From Laguncularia racemosa (taxonomy: Eukaryota > Streptophyta > Magnoliopsida > Myrtales > Combretaceae): a stretch of DNA of 64,000 bases. Position 1 is the first letter of the stretch, and every line of letters starts with the position of its first letter. The stretch spans positions 593,001 to 657,000 of the forward strand of contig JBBMOL010000292.1 of assembly GCA_037954665.1 (NCBI GenBank). Direction: 5' to 3'. The notes under the pieces are model-generated. The model saw only the letters and a list, made by a program, of their open reading frames with translations. It had not been told where the DNA came from and searched no databases. Below, piece by piece: positions 47,265 through 61,500 of the stretch. The translations under genes and the position numbers were made by a program.

Positions 47265-49900
47265 AATTGAAAACCCACAGGAGATCGAGAGTGGCCAAAA
47301 TTTCCGCCACTTTCTTTCATTTGCTATCCTAAGAAAATCAATCATTCACATTAATGACTTCATCATCATCTTAGTAGATTTTAGCAAGTTAAACATGTTT
47401 TTATTTTGGGAATATGATAATGGGTGTATCGCGGGGACCAAAAGAAGAACTATTTGGTCTTTTTCTTGTATTTGTTTTCTTATATTATGTATAGCCGATC
47501 TTAAAAAATTATAAAAATGTTTCAATGATATTTATTAATGTATGATTACATAGATTAGCAAGATGAATATTTATGATTAACTGGTTTCATGGGATTTTAA
47601 CTTTTATTTATCAAATCACAATCTCAATATTAATTTATAATATTGAGAAATTTACTCAAGTTAGCATCTTGTTAGTGAGAAATAGATGGTATATCAATTG
47701 TATTTATTTTTTGATGCAACTTGAATAAAATTTTCAATACATACAATAATTGAATATCTATATTCAGAAAAATGAATTATATAGAAACCCTTTTTTTTTT
47801 TTTTTCTATACATCGAAATTCATGTTGAAGGTTGACCATTTTATTTATAACTAAAATTTCCTACTTCATCCCGATAAGATTAAATTGGCATTGTAATGTG
47901 GTATGAGCTACGGTGAGGTTCATCTAATTTTGTCATGTCTTAGAGCTTGAGATGGCTATTCCCAAACCCTTAGGGCTTAGTTGTTGGTTTCGCGTTGAGG
48001 TGGTAATGGATTTTCAACACATTTTCAATGTCTAGGGAAAGTAAAGCGCATCTCTTATGCTGCATGAATAGCATAGAATTTCTTTTTAAAATAGAGGATG
48101 AAGATGTGAACACATTTACTAATTTGACCAAACTAGTAATTTTAAAAGGAAAATGTTAATGGATGCTTTATTAAGAAGTTAAATATCTTTTTATGCACTT
48201 TTTTTTTGTAAGGTACATAATTATTATTGAAAATTGTAATAAGTTTTATTTTTAGTCCTTTAATAAATGTTCTAAGATATCCATTAATGAGATGCTTTTT
48301 AGAATAAACTACTTGTACCTAGACCTTGGCTTGGTGTTAGTTGTGGCGAACCACAATTTGATTCCCCGGTGGTGGTCGATTGTGTTTGGAAGTTAACTGC
48401 CTATTAGATTGGTGGATCTAGTGATGAACCGATTTGTTGCACCTAGCTATGGGGAATTGGAAACTTGCATCTGTAGATTGAGATATCACCCTAGTGCCAA
48501 TATTACTTGTCTCATCAATTCCCTCGAACTCTTTTAACAAAACTACATCACTAACACAATATGACTAAATCATTGTACTGCTTTAGTCAAATAATTTTTA
48601 CTTGATTAAATAGACTTCACACATGAGAACATTATTTAAAGAAAGTAACAATGGATTTCCTAAGAGAAGTTGGAAAATCCTATTCGCATTAATTATGGCT
48701 CGAAGGTAAAACATTGATGGGGCTAACTCGACGAGAGCAAGAAAGAATTCATGGAAACGGTATATGTAATAACATCAAAATGCATCCTGTCTTGTCAATG
48801 ACCAACCCTTATATTCAATTCAGGGAATAAAAAAGGCTACATTGTATGTAATCATCAAGCAATTCATTGGCAGCTTAGTTGTAAAACCAATCGCTTTTTT
48901 TTTTTTTTTTTTTACCTATGGATCTCATATATCTAAAGTTTTATGCACAGATCACTTGATTAGTACAATAATCCTCCTGTCTTCATATCAACCGCAAATG
49001 CCATTACTCTCTTCCTTGACAACACTGGAAAAGAGGTCGGACTAGTATTGTTTTAAATGGTCCCCGTCAATCATTTCCTAGACAAACTTATTTACCTCAT
49101 TGTTCTTGAAGGAATATTAACACGCTCTGTAACCATTCTATAAAAAGTAGTGATATTATGCATTTCTTAGCAACCCCAACGAACGTGATGTGCGTAATGT
49201 TCACGGAATCCGCCTAAAACAACCTCCGGGGCTAGATTGATGGTGGTATTCCGAGATGCTTTAGCCATGGAATCTTTGAGCCACCGGTTGGTATCAAGAC
49301 ACAGCGCTGTTTGTCTACAATCAACGTTCTATGGTAATGGTGGGTAACCATCGAACTGGCTGGTTCATCCAGAGAATCTTCACAGGGCACTTCTTCACTT
49401 GAGCATAATCAAAGAAGAAAAACTACTTTTTATCATCTAAATTGGATTCTTATTGAAACAAAGTACTTATTAAGCCCAATAACATGACCATTGCTCTCCT
49501 AGTGGGATGGGCCATCATCGATTTCCCGTCTCCCATAAAATGAAATATAATTTGTTGGGGAAAGGGGAAACCACTGGACCAAGTGGAGAACTGGGTTTAG
49601 CAGACCACAAGAATATCAACTTAGTTACAAATTCTTACTCACAGTAGTTAGTTAGCCACTCTCATGATAGATAAAGAAATATTTTCGATAATTTTCCCAC
49701 AATACATATCGTGGTGCTCAATACTCATTTAGTGTCTAAAAACTATAGACAAATGAGAGACCATAAAGTCCCTACCTGCTGGAGCTTAATTTGATTTCAA
49801 GACTAAGAATCCCTAGGATGATAAACAGCTTCAGAGGATCAAAACCGCCAATCTAAACCGATCTAACATTTACAGCTGTACAAGTTACAGAATACCAGCT
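47265..49900. other. Intergenic DNA upstream of the CAMTA gene 3' end
   Basis: It is A/T-rich with T runs near 47792 and 48895. A somewhat G/C-richer stretch (49170-49400) gives no protein-like frame on either strand. The last part, from about 49800, may be CAMTA 3' untranslated region. Confidence 0.45.
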
Positions 49901-49976
49901 AAGTCGCAAGTGCTTTTAAGTGCCGGATACAGAAGGATACATCACATTTTTTGGGACCAAGAAAATACCAGAGTAT

Positions 49977-52900
49977 TTAACTCTCCATGTCTTCTGAATT
50001 AAGCAGCTGATCATATTCAAGCTGCAAAAACATAGTCCTCGTGTTAATTGAACAAGAAAAGAGAGCAATAGGATAATGCTAAAAGATGGTAATATTGCAC
50101 TTACCTGTGCTTCACCGTAAGCCAGCTTCATTCTCCTGTATTCTTCCTGCGCTTTCTTTGAGCGGAACATGGTTTGGACTGAAACAACTGCTCGCTCCAC
50201 ACGGTCTTCAGCCTGCCTTCTGCTGATACGGAAGAAGTCCTCTTCTGTATCACTTTCTTGTGTCCCGTCTCCAATTGGTTCAGCAGGCTCCACATGAAAC
50301 CCCCGGAAGCCCTTTCGTTTTAGACGCCAGCGTAGGATGGCTTTCTCAACCACTCCAACAGACCAGCAAATCTTTCGGTATTGTCTCCGCACTTGGAATC
50401 CCCTAAAAGCAGCCTGGAATATAATTTACAAAGTCAAGATCTTCATTTTTCCAATTATTAACCAATTAACCCTATCCAAGAGCATTGAGTTTTCTTCTTG
50501 CTCAAGTGGTGCAACAGCCCACTACATCAGCTAGCAAACCCAGGTTAACCCCAAGCTTTATGATACTTATCTAACATTTTAATTACAAGCAATAACTCAA
50601 GTGTGATTGTGCCAAAAAGGCCATCAAATATTGATCATATAGTCAACGAAAAACTTCAACCAATACAAAGATGCTTGTTAGAAGGCTTACTTGGATTTTG
50701 ATAACTTGATGTCGCATATTAAGAAATTCTTTACGCATCCTCCAAGCACGAAACCTATGTTGAATACGCGCAGCAGCTACCATTTGTTTTCGCGATTCAT
50801 AATTGCGGAAAGCATGCTGAATTTTTATTGCTGCTATGATACTACGCGCTTCATCTTCTGGACTCATAATCTCAATTTGTTGAGTTCTAATCTTCAGTGA
50901 ATGTTCCCTGAATGCAGACTGAATGCGCGCAGCTGCATCAGCAGCAGTCCTATATGCTGCCAATGTATCCTTCAGATAGATCTCATCCTCTGTTAGGTTG
51001 TCAGTGGTTGCAGCATCATTTGCACTTGCATGTAGAGAACCACTAGCATTTCCTGCTACGGTCATATCCTGGAACTGCTGTACAAGCCCCTTTTCTGCAA
51101 GGTAAGCACCTATGCCTTCATAGCCCTGCCTTGATGCAAGATCACTGGCCGTACAGCCAGCTGGATTTCTTGTAGTGGGATCTGTCACCAAGTTCGGCTT
51201 TGCCCCAGCAGATAATAGCTTTGCAACCATTTTCTCCCTGGCACACGAAAAAATTTACAGTACATATATGGATACAACAGCATGCAATTTAATAGCATTG
51301 AAAGTTCATGAAGGAATAAGGTATGAATATCATAATTATAACTATTAAACTACATTTATGGATTGGAAAATGGACTAACTCAACACTGGCTTCTATTGGA
51401 AAATACCAAGTGAACTATTATAGTTGTTGAATGGTTAAATATTTCATTTTGATAAACCTTGAAATTATTCTTATGTCAGAAAGTATACCTGCCACAATAT
51501 GCTGCCCAGTGAAGAGCAGTCCATCCAAATTTATCCCGGAAATCCAATGACAAACCAGACCACAAGAATAGTTGGACAGACCAGGTATATCCCAAGATAG
51601 CACACAAATGGATAACACCTTGACCCTTTACATCATATTCAGAGGTTTTAAATCCTCCTACCACTCTTTCCAACAGCCAGTCCCTGAGTCTGCTTTTCAC
51701 CATAAGATCAAATGCCAAGTCTTTTGCTTGTGTGCATGAAACTTTATCACTATCAATTGATTTCAATAAATATTCCCAGTTTTTGACAAGGTTTGCAGTT
51801 CTTGAGGCAAACTTCTTTCCCTCCTTCAAAGCATTGGGTGACACTTTATTTGACGCAATATCAATACACTTGGATGTTGAGAACAGCAAAGAAGCAAGTC
51901 TCATCTGTACTTGGAAGTCTTCCAATTTCAACTTATCTTCAGGAGAACCTACAGGCTCTAGTCTCACAGGAGTTCGATACTCAAAATTGAGAACCTGGCT
52001 TATAGGCTTACGGCCATCAAGACTCAAATAAAAATTCACTATTCCAGGGGAGTGTGGTGAAACCAAACAGCGGTAAACTCCAACTTGTACAACCTCAGCA
52101 GGAACACAAAGGTCACCACAGACACAAAACAGATTGGACTTCACAAGATTGTGAGACCCATCATGGAAGAATCCGGTCACCAGGATCTACAAATAATAAT
52201 AATAAATAAATAAATAAGATTTCATTAAAGTTGTCATGACAGAACTACCCCTAAAAAAAGAAAAGTAGCCATAACGAACACAGAATTTGTTGTCCCTATC
52301 CTAGACTCAAATGAAGCTGGAGTGTTTTGTTCAATCCTAGATGCGAAAGAGCATGAGACATCCGATCCTATATCATGCTTTTATATATTGCACGAAACTT
52401 GTGAGTGAGTGGAAACTGAAAAATGTCTCTTCAAATTTTCTTTTAGGGTCCACCCCTTTGTCTCCTTGGCCTATTAAGCTTATATGATGAACTTGTATAA
52501 ATAAACTGCTTTTGTAAAAGAATGACAAGATCCTTTGCGACATATCAGCATGAATCCTCATAAGGGTTTGGGTAAAAGTTTCAAATTTCAACATAATACC
52601 AATTTATAGTGATAGCAAATTGTGGTAAACTAAAGGTCATGTCCATAACAACATTTACAAGAACCTTTATCTAAGGTTGATATCCCAACATTCACTCCTC
52701 CAATTCCATAGCTATAAAAGCTTCATCAGCTCCATTATAAAAAAGCTATTTCTAATGTTTGAAGTATCACTAAATTTTTACATAATCTACAGATAATATA
52801 AATTAAGCTACAAGCAATTGGTAGCAGTTGCAAGGAATAACCTTTGTTTTGTCAGTTGAATAGGCCCATGCAGGTGAAATGTCTGTAATGCTAAATATAT

Positions 52901-55900
52901 GCTCAGGACCCCAACATTGTGGATTATCAACTGCTGAGGAAGTAGATGACACCTGGCTAGGAGAAACTGATGGCTCAAGAAGTGCATCATCTACTGAGCC
53001 TGGAGAATCAGTCACAACAGAGTTCACCCACCTCCCAAAACTATCTTGACTTTGAAGACCATCATTGACCAAGATGTCCGCTGGATTACAGGAGCCTCCT
53101 GTAAAATCTTTAGCTGAATTTACTGGCACCCCCATCATACTGACTGAATCACCCAAGATGCCAAAGCCTGGTGCTTCTGCAAATAGACCATCCTAACAAC
53201 AACAAAGAGTGAAGTGTCTTTTGATCAGTTTTTCTATAGTCTCTACCAGAATGGAATCTTTCAGAAATACAGCATTGAGATGAACTTTAAGAGTTCACTA
53301 GATGAGCATGGTTTTTTGCTTAGATTGGAATACACTGGCAGCAAATATGCAATTGCAATCTACTCATGAACATGGGCTTCACAAAACTAAAATAGTATGC
53401 AAGTACATCTAAGAAATGAAAAAATCTAAAGATCATGGGAATACCAAGATGGCAAGGTTCTTCCCACCACACCGGCGCCACCCCCCCCTGGCGTGCAAAA
53501 ATTTTATACATTTTGAGTTTTCCAACAAGGTATGGAACTTATAAATGCAGTTATTTGCAAGTCACTCCACGTACCATAATCATTTTAAAGTAAACAGAAA
53601 AAATAATCTTTTTAATTTTTTTGCTAAATTATGCCAACAATAAGCTGCTAAGGATATTCAATAACTTACATTTATAGATCCTATTTGAATGTACGAATTT
53701 CTGCCAGGCCCTGTGGTGGTAGTAAAGAGAGACATTAAAGACCAGAAGTCACTGATTTGAACTCATGCAGCATGATATTAAATTACCTCCATCATTGGCA
53801 CTTTGACTATTAGGATCATCTGCCACAAGCTCATCCCACTCTAAAGTGTTTAACTCATGAAGCCTCATTTGATGAGTTCTGATGGTCATGTTATCAGCTG
53901 GTACTGTTAAATAACCCCAAAAAATGTCAAAATGATACATGTTGCAGTGATTCCACAGGTCAGATCACACCAAAAGTAATCCTATGCAATAAAGCACGAT
54001 AACTCACACCAAAGCCGATGGCAGGTTGTTTGTTTTATTTTATTTTTTGGAGCATTCAATAGAATGTTGATAATTTTTTTACACATTCTTTCTCCTTTAA
54101 ACAGCTTGATAGAACCGAGGCTTTAGAAATTGAGTCCAAGGTTAAATAAATTGGGGAAAGGAAGGCCTAGAGAGATACATGGCCATCAATACGGGTGTGT
54201 TGACCAACATGATCAACAACATGAGCATGTTGAGTTGAATCAAAGGACCAAAGAGATATACGGTCACCAACATGGCCATGTTGGCAACCGTGTTGATTAT
54301 ATTGTCTATTATTTTGTATTGTTTTCCTTCATTACATTGTCAACTTTATTTTAATTATGTTTTTACCCTTATTTAGCCCCAATTTACAAATTAATAAGAT
54401 TGTAAGACCTTGATATCGATTATTCTCTTTTCTCATACATTGAAACCTTTGTCTTTTGATAGGTCTATTGAGTGTTTTCAATCAGTCCTTAGACTAAATC
54501 AATATAAATAAATTATTTCATGAGTTATATCGACTAATGTAGTTATTCTCCTATTGGTTCCTACTCTCATGAGTAATATCGAAATAGGATTTAATAAACC
54601 CCAGTTCATTATCGATTGATTTCTTCAATTGATTATCATCTATATCCCTTTTATCTCATCGTTCTACATTATAAAAACCCCAAAATACATATTTTTAGTT
54701 AATTTCTTTTTTTGTTAAGTATTTTTTATTAATTTCTTCCATATCTAAAATTATAAAGGTACAATCTTTATCAGTTTCTGCACATAGGGAGTGTGACCTT
54801 GTTTATATTGTGGGAGCCAGGTCACATCACAGCTACTGGAATTTGAATACATGAATAGTGTGAAACTAAAAAATAAACTGTAAAAAAAGCAAAGACCTGA
54901 AAGTTCTTTGTCTCCACGAAAAAATGTCTTATTAGCTGCAGAATCAAATTCATCTAAGATAAGTCCTGGAGCGGATGGATCAGAGATCGAACTAGAATGT
55001 GAATTCACTGGTGTGGCTGGAGAACCCTGTGACTGCATCACAATCAATTGTAGCATCAAGAATTTAAAAGATTAAAGCCCATTTTGAGATCTCAATTTAT
55101 CCACTAATTAAGCTGATTTTTTTAGACATAGTAAAAGCATCTTTAGTCCATGTGTAAATTGAGACAGCAGTGCATTGATTTCTTTTAGTAACAATGCAAA
55201 AAAGCCTTCAGGCCTTTAATATAATCTGTGCTCAAAATCACTAAGACAATATGTCAGTTACAACTTTTCTGCAAACGGGTTGCATCTCATATGGACTAAT
55301 GTGGTCACGTTATCAATGACCATAACCACGATAATGTACTGAAGATAGGAAAGTAACTTAAACAAGAAAAGGAAAACACTGATCTGATAAAACCAACCTC
55401 TTGGGTTTCACGGTAGTGAACAAGGACGATATGCTCATATGATCTGAAATACAAACAATACCTCCAATTAATTGCCACAAAAAAGTCCAAATGTGCAAAT
55501 GTATGCTGCAATCAACTCATAAGTACAGAGCAAATACATACTTATCAAGCAGCCAGTAGCACCTCCGCACAAAAGTTGGATTATCTTGACCATGGGCATA
55601 ATATACATGGATCCTTTCTATATTGCCAACCTGGAAATAATTTGTGATAGAAATGTCAATACATTCAGTTTATATCATTATATCATTCAGACCAAATGCT
55701 ATACAAATCAACATCAATTGGTAAATGGCAGCCAGACAGATCTCTGAATGAAATGCCTACCCAAAAGTTTAACACATACAAGTAACTGATGGCAAAGATC
55801 AAAAAGAGAATTTATCTGATGTTCTTCCTAGTTGTAAGGATGACACACTTTGTAAAAGAACTGAAAATGCAGATGAAAGTATGTTGAATGGTGTAATTCA

Positions 55901-57680
55901 TCTACACTTTCAACCACAGTTACTCTTACATTCAGGCAAAACCTAAAATACATGTCTTGACCCTGAAGACATACAAAATGCTGAGTGCTGACCAATCATG
56001 GTAATAGAAATAGATCGCGGTGAGATGCAGTTATATGCCTCTGTACTCTTGCTATTATTTCTTTGCAAACAAGTAGCATATAAATCCTCCCTAAAGTGGC
56101 CAAAGTCTCACCTTCAGATGTTCATGAGCTTCTTTGACGGTCTTCCCATCATTTTTTTTCTTCCAATTATGACCATCTTTCCGAAAATTCCTAAGCATTT
56201 TTCGGTCATATAATATGATCCTTCCACCTAATACATCAAATGTAAAACGAATCCAAGCAAAATGAATAACATAGTTAATTTGAGAACTCCCAAACAAGAT
56301 TTTAATTGCAGGAAAAGAAACATTAAAAGCATTCTCATGTATATATTTGTGCTAATTTGTATATCAATGGATGAAAACAGAGGCATACTCTGAGGGAGAT
56401 TAACAGGCTTGACACTGATGGTGAAGTACTTGTGATTACAAAGTATTGCATGAATTTCGTTTGGCCGCAGCCATCTAGTCTTGGCTTCTTCCATTATAGT
56501 CACTACGTCCAAGTCTGTGAGAGAGAGGAAAATAAATATATACATATAGAAAAAAAAGGGTAACAAGATGAAAATGGCATTATCAAATTAGATAATGCAA
56601 ACAAACTAGTGTAGAAAGGGCGCATAAGCTGCTCATCTGAATCCAAATATATAGTAAATAAATCTAAAAGTCCATTTGAGCTTGGTCTATTGCCCAAAAA
56701 AAAAATTTGCTCTGAGCAATTAACTGCAACTTATTCAGGGAGCATTCTTCTATTCCTTAAAGAAGACATCATATCTTGCACCCACAATCCCATTTGAATT
56801 TGCATATATACCTCCACTCATTGATGGGATAATGTGAAAGAGAATATGGAAAAAATCTACTTCATAATTCAGATTCACCTTTAATAGCGACAAATCCGTA
56901 TCAACCTTGCAACCATCAAATTCATACTCTGCTCATGCGGCTCAGTAGTTTCATCAAGAAACTCACTTCTCCCACATAACCAACAGCTAAGCGATAGTCA
57001 AATCACTATTTCTTATGTCATGCACTCTATAAAACCTAACCTTTTCTTTTGGTTAATTACAACACAACTTTGTTAACATATGCAAAAAGGAAAAGAAAAA
57101 TCCCCATATAAAAATTAAGCAAGACACATCAACCGAGACGAAAATTACAGAGAAGAAAAGATATGTACACACAAAAAAAAGAAACAATTGGAGGTTTCAA
57201 TCCCCACTAAAACCACCTAATACGGGCTATTTACATGGTGCAAGCTAGACTTAACTTATCCATGGATAAATTACACGGTTCATATTTCCTAAAGAAGCCG
57301 GTCCAATAATGAACTGTGCGCCCCTGTCACCCCCAAGAAAATATAAACAATTCCCACTGAAAACCATCTTTCTCATAGTGCTTGAGTCTAGTACACCCAT
57401 TTATACCTTGAAAACAACTTTCACTTATCCAAAAAAAAAACCAAAATATTCAGCAGAAAATCTCGACCATAATCATTATCCAAAAACCACTCCGCAGTGG
57501 ACTTCACAGTACTTCTCAAAGCAGTACTTAGCAAGTACCAACAAGATACACTAAACTCAGCTAATATCCAACAAACCATGCAACAAAATGTGAAAAAACA
57601 ACATTAAAGTCCGTACCTCGCAATGTATGAAATCCATGAATTTCAGACCCAGTAAGTCTTCCAGGGATAACACTTTCCAT
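49977..57680 (-). CDS. CAMTA5: Calmodulin-binding transcription activator, CAMTA5/6-like
   Basis: A nuclear transcription factor that links calcium-calmodulin signals to genes with CGCG-type elements. The coding exons, in transcript order, are 57617-57680, 56389-56514, 56112-56227, 55542-55630, 55398-55443, 54897-55026, 53787-53903, 52842-53176, 51489-52186, 50691-51237, 50105-50413 and 49977-50021. All introns are GT-AG and frame is kept, giving 873 residues. The CG-1 DNA-binding domain spans about 22-147 (TRWLRPNEIHAILCNHKYF, then RNFRKDGHNWKKK), a TIG domain about 320-410 (SITDISPAWAYS, ILVTGFFHD), ankyrin repeats about 529-635, and IQ motifs start near 677, 711, 730 and 753. A calmodulin-binding stretch follows at about 832-851. 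The start ATG begins MESVIPGRLTGSEIHGFHTL, matching the CAMTA5 branch. It is slightly short between CG-1 and TIG. A donor-like GAAG/GTGAAC at about 57833 suggests an intron in the 5' leader. Confidence 0.95.
54060..54740. other. Unclassified insertion-like sequence in CAMTA intron 6
   Basis: The unusually long intron 6 (53904-54896) holds repeated GGCCATGTTGG-like words near 54180-54290 (ACATGGCCATCAA, CAACATGGCCATGTTGG) and A/T-rich text resembling an LTR tail, but no ends, target duplication or coding frame could be shown. Confidence 0.3.
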
Positions 57681-57699
57681 ATTAGCGTAAAAAAATCTC

Positions 57700-58550
57700 C
57701 CCAACACCACCAATCTTAACAAAATCAAAACACCAAAAATTAAACATCGACGATCACAATATTCCTAGATGACACATATGAACAGGAACAGTAAAATAAA
57801 GAAAAATGAAAAGAAAAGGAAAAAGTTCACCTTCAAGTCAGAAGTAAGCTAAGAATCCAAAAGGGTATCAAATTATGCCACCTGCTCTCTAAATTTCAAA
57901 TCATCAAAGAGGTGATCGAGAATCATGAAGAAACCAGTAGTCCTATCCTATCTTTCCCCCCTTGTTTTCTTTTCTTTTCTTTTCTGGTTAAGACCAACCA
58001 AAGACTTTTTTTACTGTACTATGCCAACTAAAAAAAAAAAGAAAAAAAAAACGACTGATGAATAGTAATTATAGGACATGAACATGGACGATTATGAACA
58101 GAACACGGGTAAATGATACAGCGTACCTTATCCCAGTGCATTTTTTATATTAAATTAAAAAAAAAATTTAGAGTTTCAAACCTCAAAATGTTTAATTGTT
58201 CCAATTTTTTTTTTTAAATATATAAATACGTGAAAAGACCTTTTTTTTTTTTATTCCATCTAAGCTGTTAATAAATAGGTATTTGAACATTTTCAAATGT
58301 AAGAAAAATGATATTGAATGCTATTTTAATATTCTAATATGTGAATGAATTAATAATATATCTATATCTACATATAAACCATCTTACTAATTTAATGAAA
58401 TATTTTTGAAAAATTAGGTATTTCTTTTTTTCTTGTATTTGTTTCTTGGATATAATAAGACAGTTGGTAGATGCGGCCAATAAGATCCAGAAAAGACAAT
58501 ATTTATTTAAAAGAAAAGAGAGGGGACCAAGGACATGTAATTATGCTAGA
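57700..58550. other. 5' flank of the CAMTA gene
   Basis: It includes the presumed 5' leader and its intron (donor-like site near 57833, minus strand) and promoter. Beyond it are poly-A and poly-T runs (about 58030-58050 and 58206-58250). No other gene is seen. Confidence 0.5.
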
Positions 58551-58572
58551 ATTATATATATATATATATATA
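58551..58572. repeat. TA microsatellite
   Basis: A run of TA dinucleotides in intergenic DNA upstream of the CAMTA gene. Confidence 0.9.
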
Positions 58573-61500
58573 ATCCCCTATTTCTATTTTTAATTAAAAA
58601 TGAAATATAAAACATATTTTAATTAGAAAGTTGAACTAGGGGATTGGAGGGAGTGTGCAATTTGTTGATTATTTTATGTACCGATTTCGGGTCGGCCAAA
58701 GTGAGCATGACCTAGTCAAGCTCTGGTGCAACTATTCTTCTCTTTTATTTATCGTAGCCACGCAGGATTCCAAGTGTGAAAACTTAGAAGTCCAAGATGT
58801 AGCCGAAGTTTCCAGACCCTTTTGAAATAAAAAACGAGTAGTGATATAATACTGCCGACAAATGCCTTGATACAGCCTTGCTTAGCGGGTGAAAACCCCC
58901 CCTTTTATTGGATAAATTGTACAGCCAAAATAAATCATTTTTAGACTAATAATTTATGCCCCATTGTTTTGAGTAAACAAGACATAGAAAATCTATACAT
59001 TAAGAAAATACTCTTACTTGGAGCAATTAAAATATATAGATTAACTATTATATCATTGTTACCGTTGGTATATTCAAGATTGTTAAACTTATAATTCTAC
59101 TTAATATTGTCAGAAAATCTATAGAATTGAAATATAAAATTGTAAATTTTTACAATTTATGTAAAGTAACTTTTAAAAACTATAGATATATTTATTATAC
59201 TTATAAAAAAATAAAATATAAGATGAACAAAAAAATTTAATATAAATTTTAGTTATAATTTATAATAAAAATTATATATTTATAGTATAAGTAAATTAGC
59301 ATAAGTTATTAAGCTAATATATAAAACTACAGTATAAATAACAATACTAATATGAAAGAAATTACAATATAAATTATAATAACAAAATACAATGCTAAAA
59401 AATTCACCAACTCCTTTATCATTACAAAAAATCAAAATTATCGCCATCTCTCTCTTCACTATTATTATTATCATTGTCATCTTCATCATCAATACTAATA
59501 TTCTTATTCATACTATTATCAATATTATCTTATATTATAATTCTAATTCTTTTAAAAAACTAATAATATTCATATTTTGTGAAAGTTAAGTTGTATCTTT
59601 CAATTTTTAGTTTATTTGACTAAAATATGTAGAATCAGTAAACTCAGTTAAAAATATAAGATTTTATCAATTTTATGTGTAGATTTGTGATTCTATCATA
59701 AGTCTATATAGAAATGATTTTATACCTAAGTTAACTCAAAAAATCATCCTAAAATCGTAAACTTGTAAAATTGTAAGGGTGGAATTGCGATTTTAATAAC
59801 TATAGATATACCACATAATTACTAAAGCTAGCACCATCACTATCTCTTCTCCCACATGCCATAATCACCATTAATAGTGTTTAAGATGATTTAGTATTGT
59901 GAGGATGATGGTAGCAATAAGGGTTAGTAGTGATTGTGGAGGTAAAGATAATGCTAGTAATGATGATTGGGTTAATGGTGATGATAGCTATGGTGGTGCC
60001 TATGGTGATAGCATTGTTGCTATAGGAGTGGTAGTATATAGGTGCTAACAATATCATATCCTTTAGAAGTTTAATCCATTTTAGAGCTAGACTTTGAAAT
60101 TAGGATTCGATTGGTGTAAATAAAAAATGTGTAATCTTATAATTATTGTTAAAAGTTAGATTAGGGATAGTTAAGGGTTATCAAATTGGAATGGTGTTGT
60201 AAGATTTACATAAGTTAAATAATCATTTGGTTTATATTATATATTTTGGATCTCTTGATGTTAATTGCATGTTTATGAAAGGGTAGATCAAAGTTTAGAG
60301 TAAACAATTGGATATTTATGAGCAAAAATATAGATTAAAAAAGGGATATGAACGATTTTTGATTTATGATATTATGCACCATAAATTGAATCGAATTGAG
60401 GTTTTGTTAAACTTTGATTGATATGATACACAATTAAAGGTAACAAGGTTTTTTTTTTTTTTAGCTAGATGGTATTATGCACAATTGATTAAGTAAAAGA
60501 GGGTTGAAATTTAGTCAATTGATGTTATATACGATTGATTATATTACAATGAAGGTATGTAGAGAAGATATTCTTAATATAGTTCTTTAAAAGAGGTTTT
60601 GTCATTGTCAAAATTCACTAAGTAATGAAAAGTTTCATTAAGGTATTAATGTGGAACCCTTAACAACCTTAAGGGTATAAGTATCTTAAAATGAAAAATA
60701 GATTAATAACTAATATTGAAAATAAGCTTGATAAAAAAAAAACCCTTTAAATCTAAAATAATTCTAAAAATTAATATTGAAAATAATACTAGGAAAAAAA
60801 TAATTAATTATAGGAAAATAATAAAATAAATAAATAAATAATATTAAGTCTTCAATTAACTCTCCAGACCATAATAAGTAAATAGCATAAATCTTTTCAA
60901 GTTAGGCTTAGCAAATCTATCCTTATCACTTTATTATGGGGTGGTCAACATGGGGGACATTGTGATAGATTGTACGCACATTTAGTTGACCAAATTTAGA
61001 GGGACAAGGGCTAGCCGATTACACCAAGTGCTTGGTTAACTACCTCTACATGTTGGTAGACCTAGTCATTTGCATAGATTCATATGTCAACTACGTTGTT
61101 TTTTTTTAGGGCCTTAATCGACCAATTTGATGGGAAATCAAGTTGTAGTTTTAGGAACTATAATATGTTAGTATACTTAAGTTTCTAGTGACTTGGAATA
61201 GGTTTTAGGAATTGAGATGCATTTTAGTCATTTTCAAAGGTTTGAGTGGATTCTAGGTAAGTGGCTACTATTGTTTATTGCTTGTGCTTTTAGGCTAGGA
61301 ATGAAATGACTTAAAACCATTTGAACTAATAATTGCTTTGTTGCATATGCCAAGAATATTGGGAGTGCTAGGATATTGGAATTGGTAATCATGGACCGAT
61401 AGCTATAGTATCCTATAGAGGCAAAGATCTAGCGATGATGTGATATTTAGATTAGGTGTTTAAGGCATTACATGTAGGTAGGTGAATTATCAACTAGCTA

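Noticed and set aside
53176..53192. CAMTA exon 8 starting at 53192
   Set aside because: It shifts the frame after exon 7 and meets a stop; starting at 53176 keeps the frame into the TIG domain.
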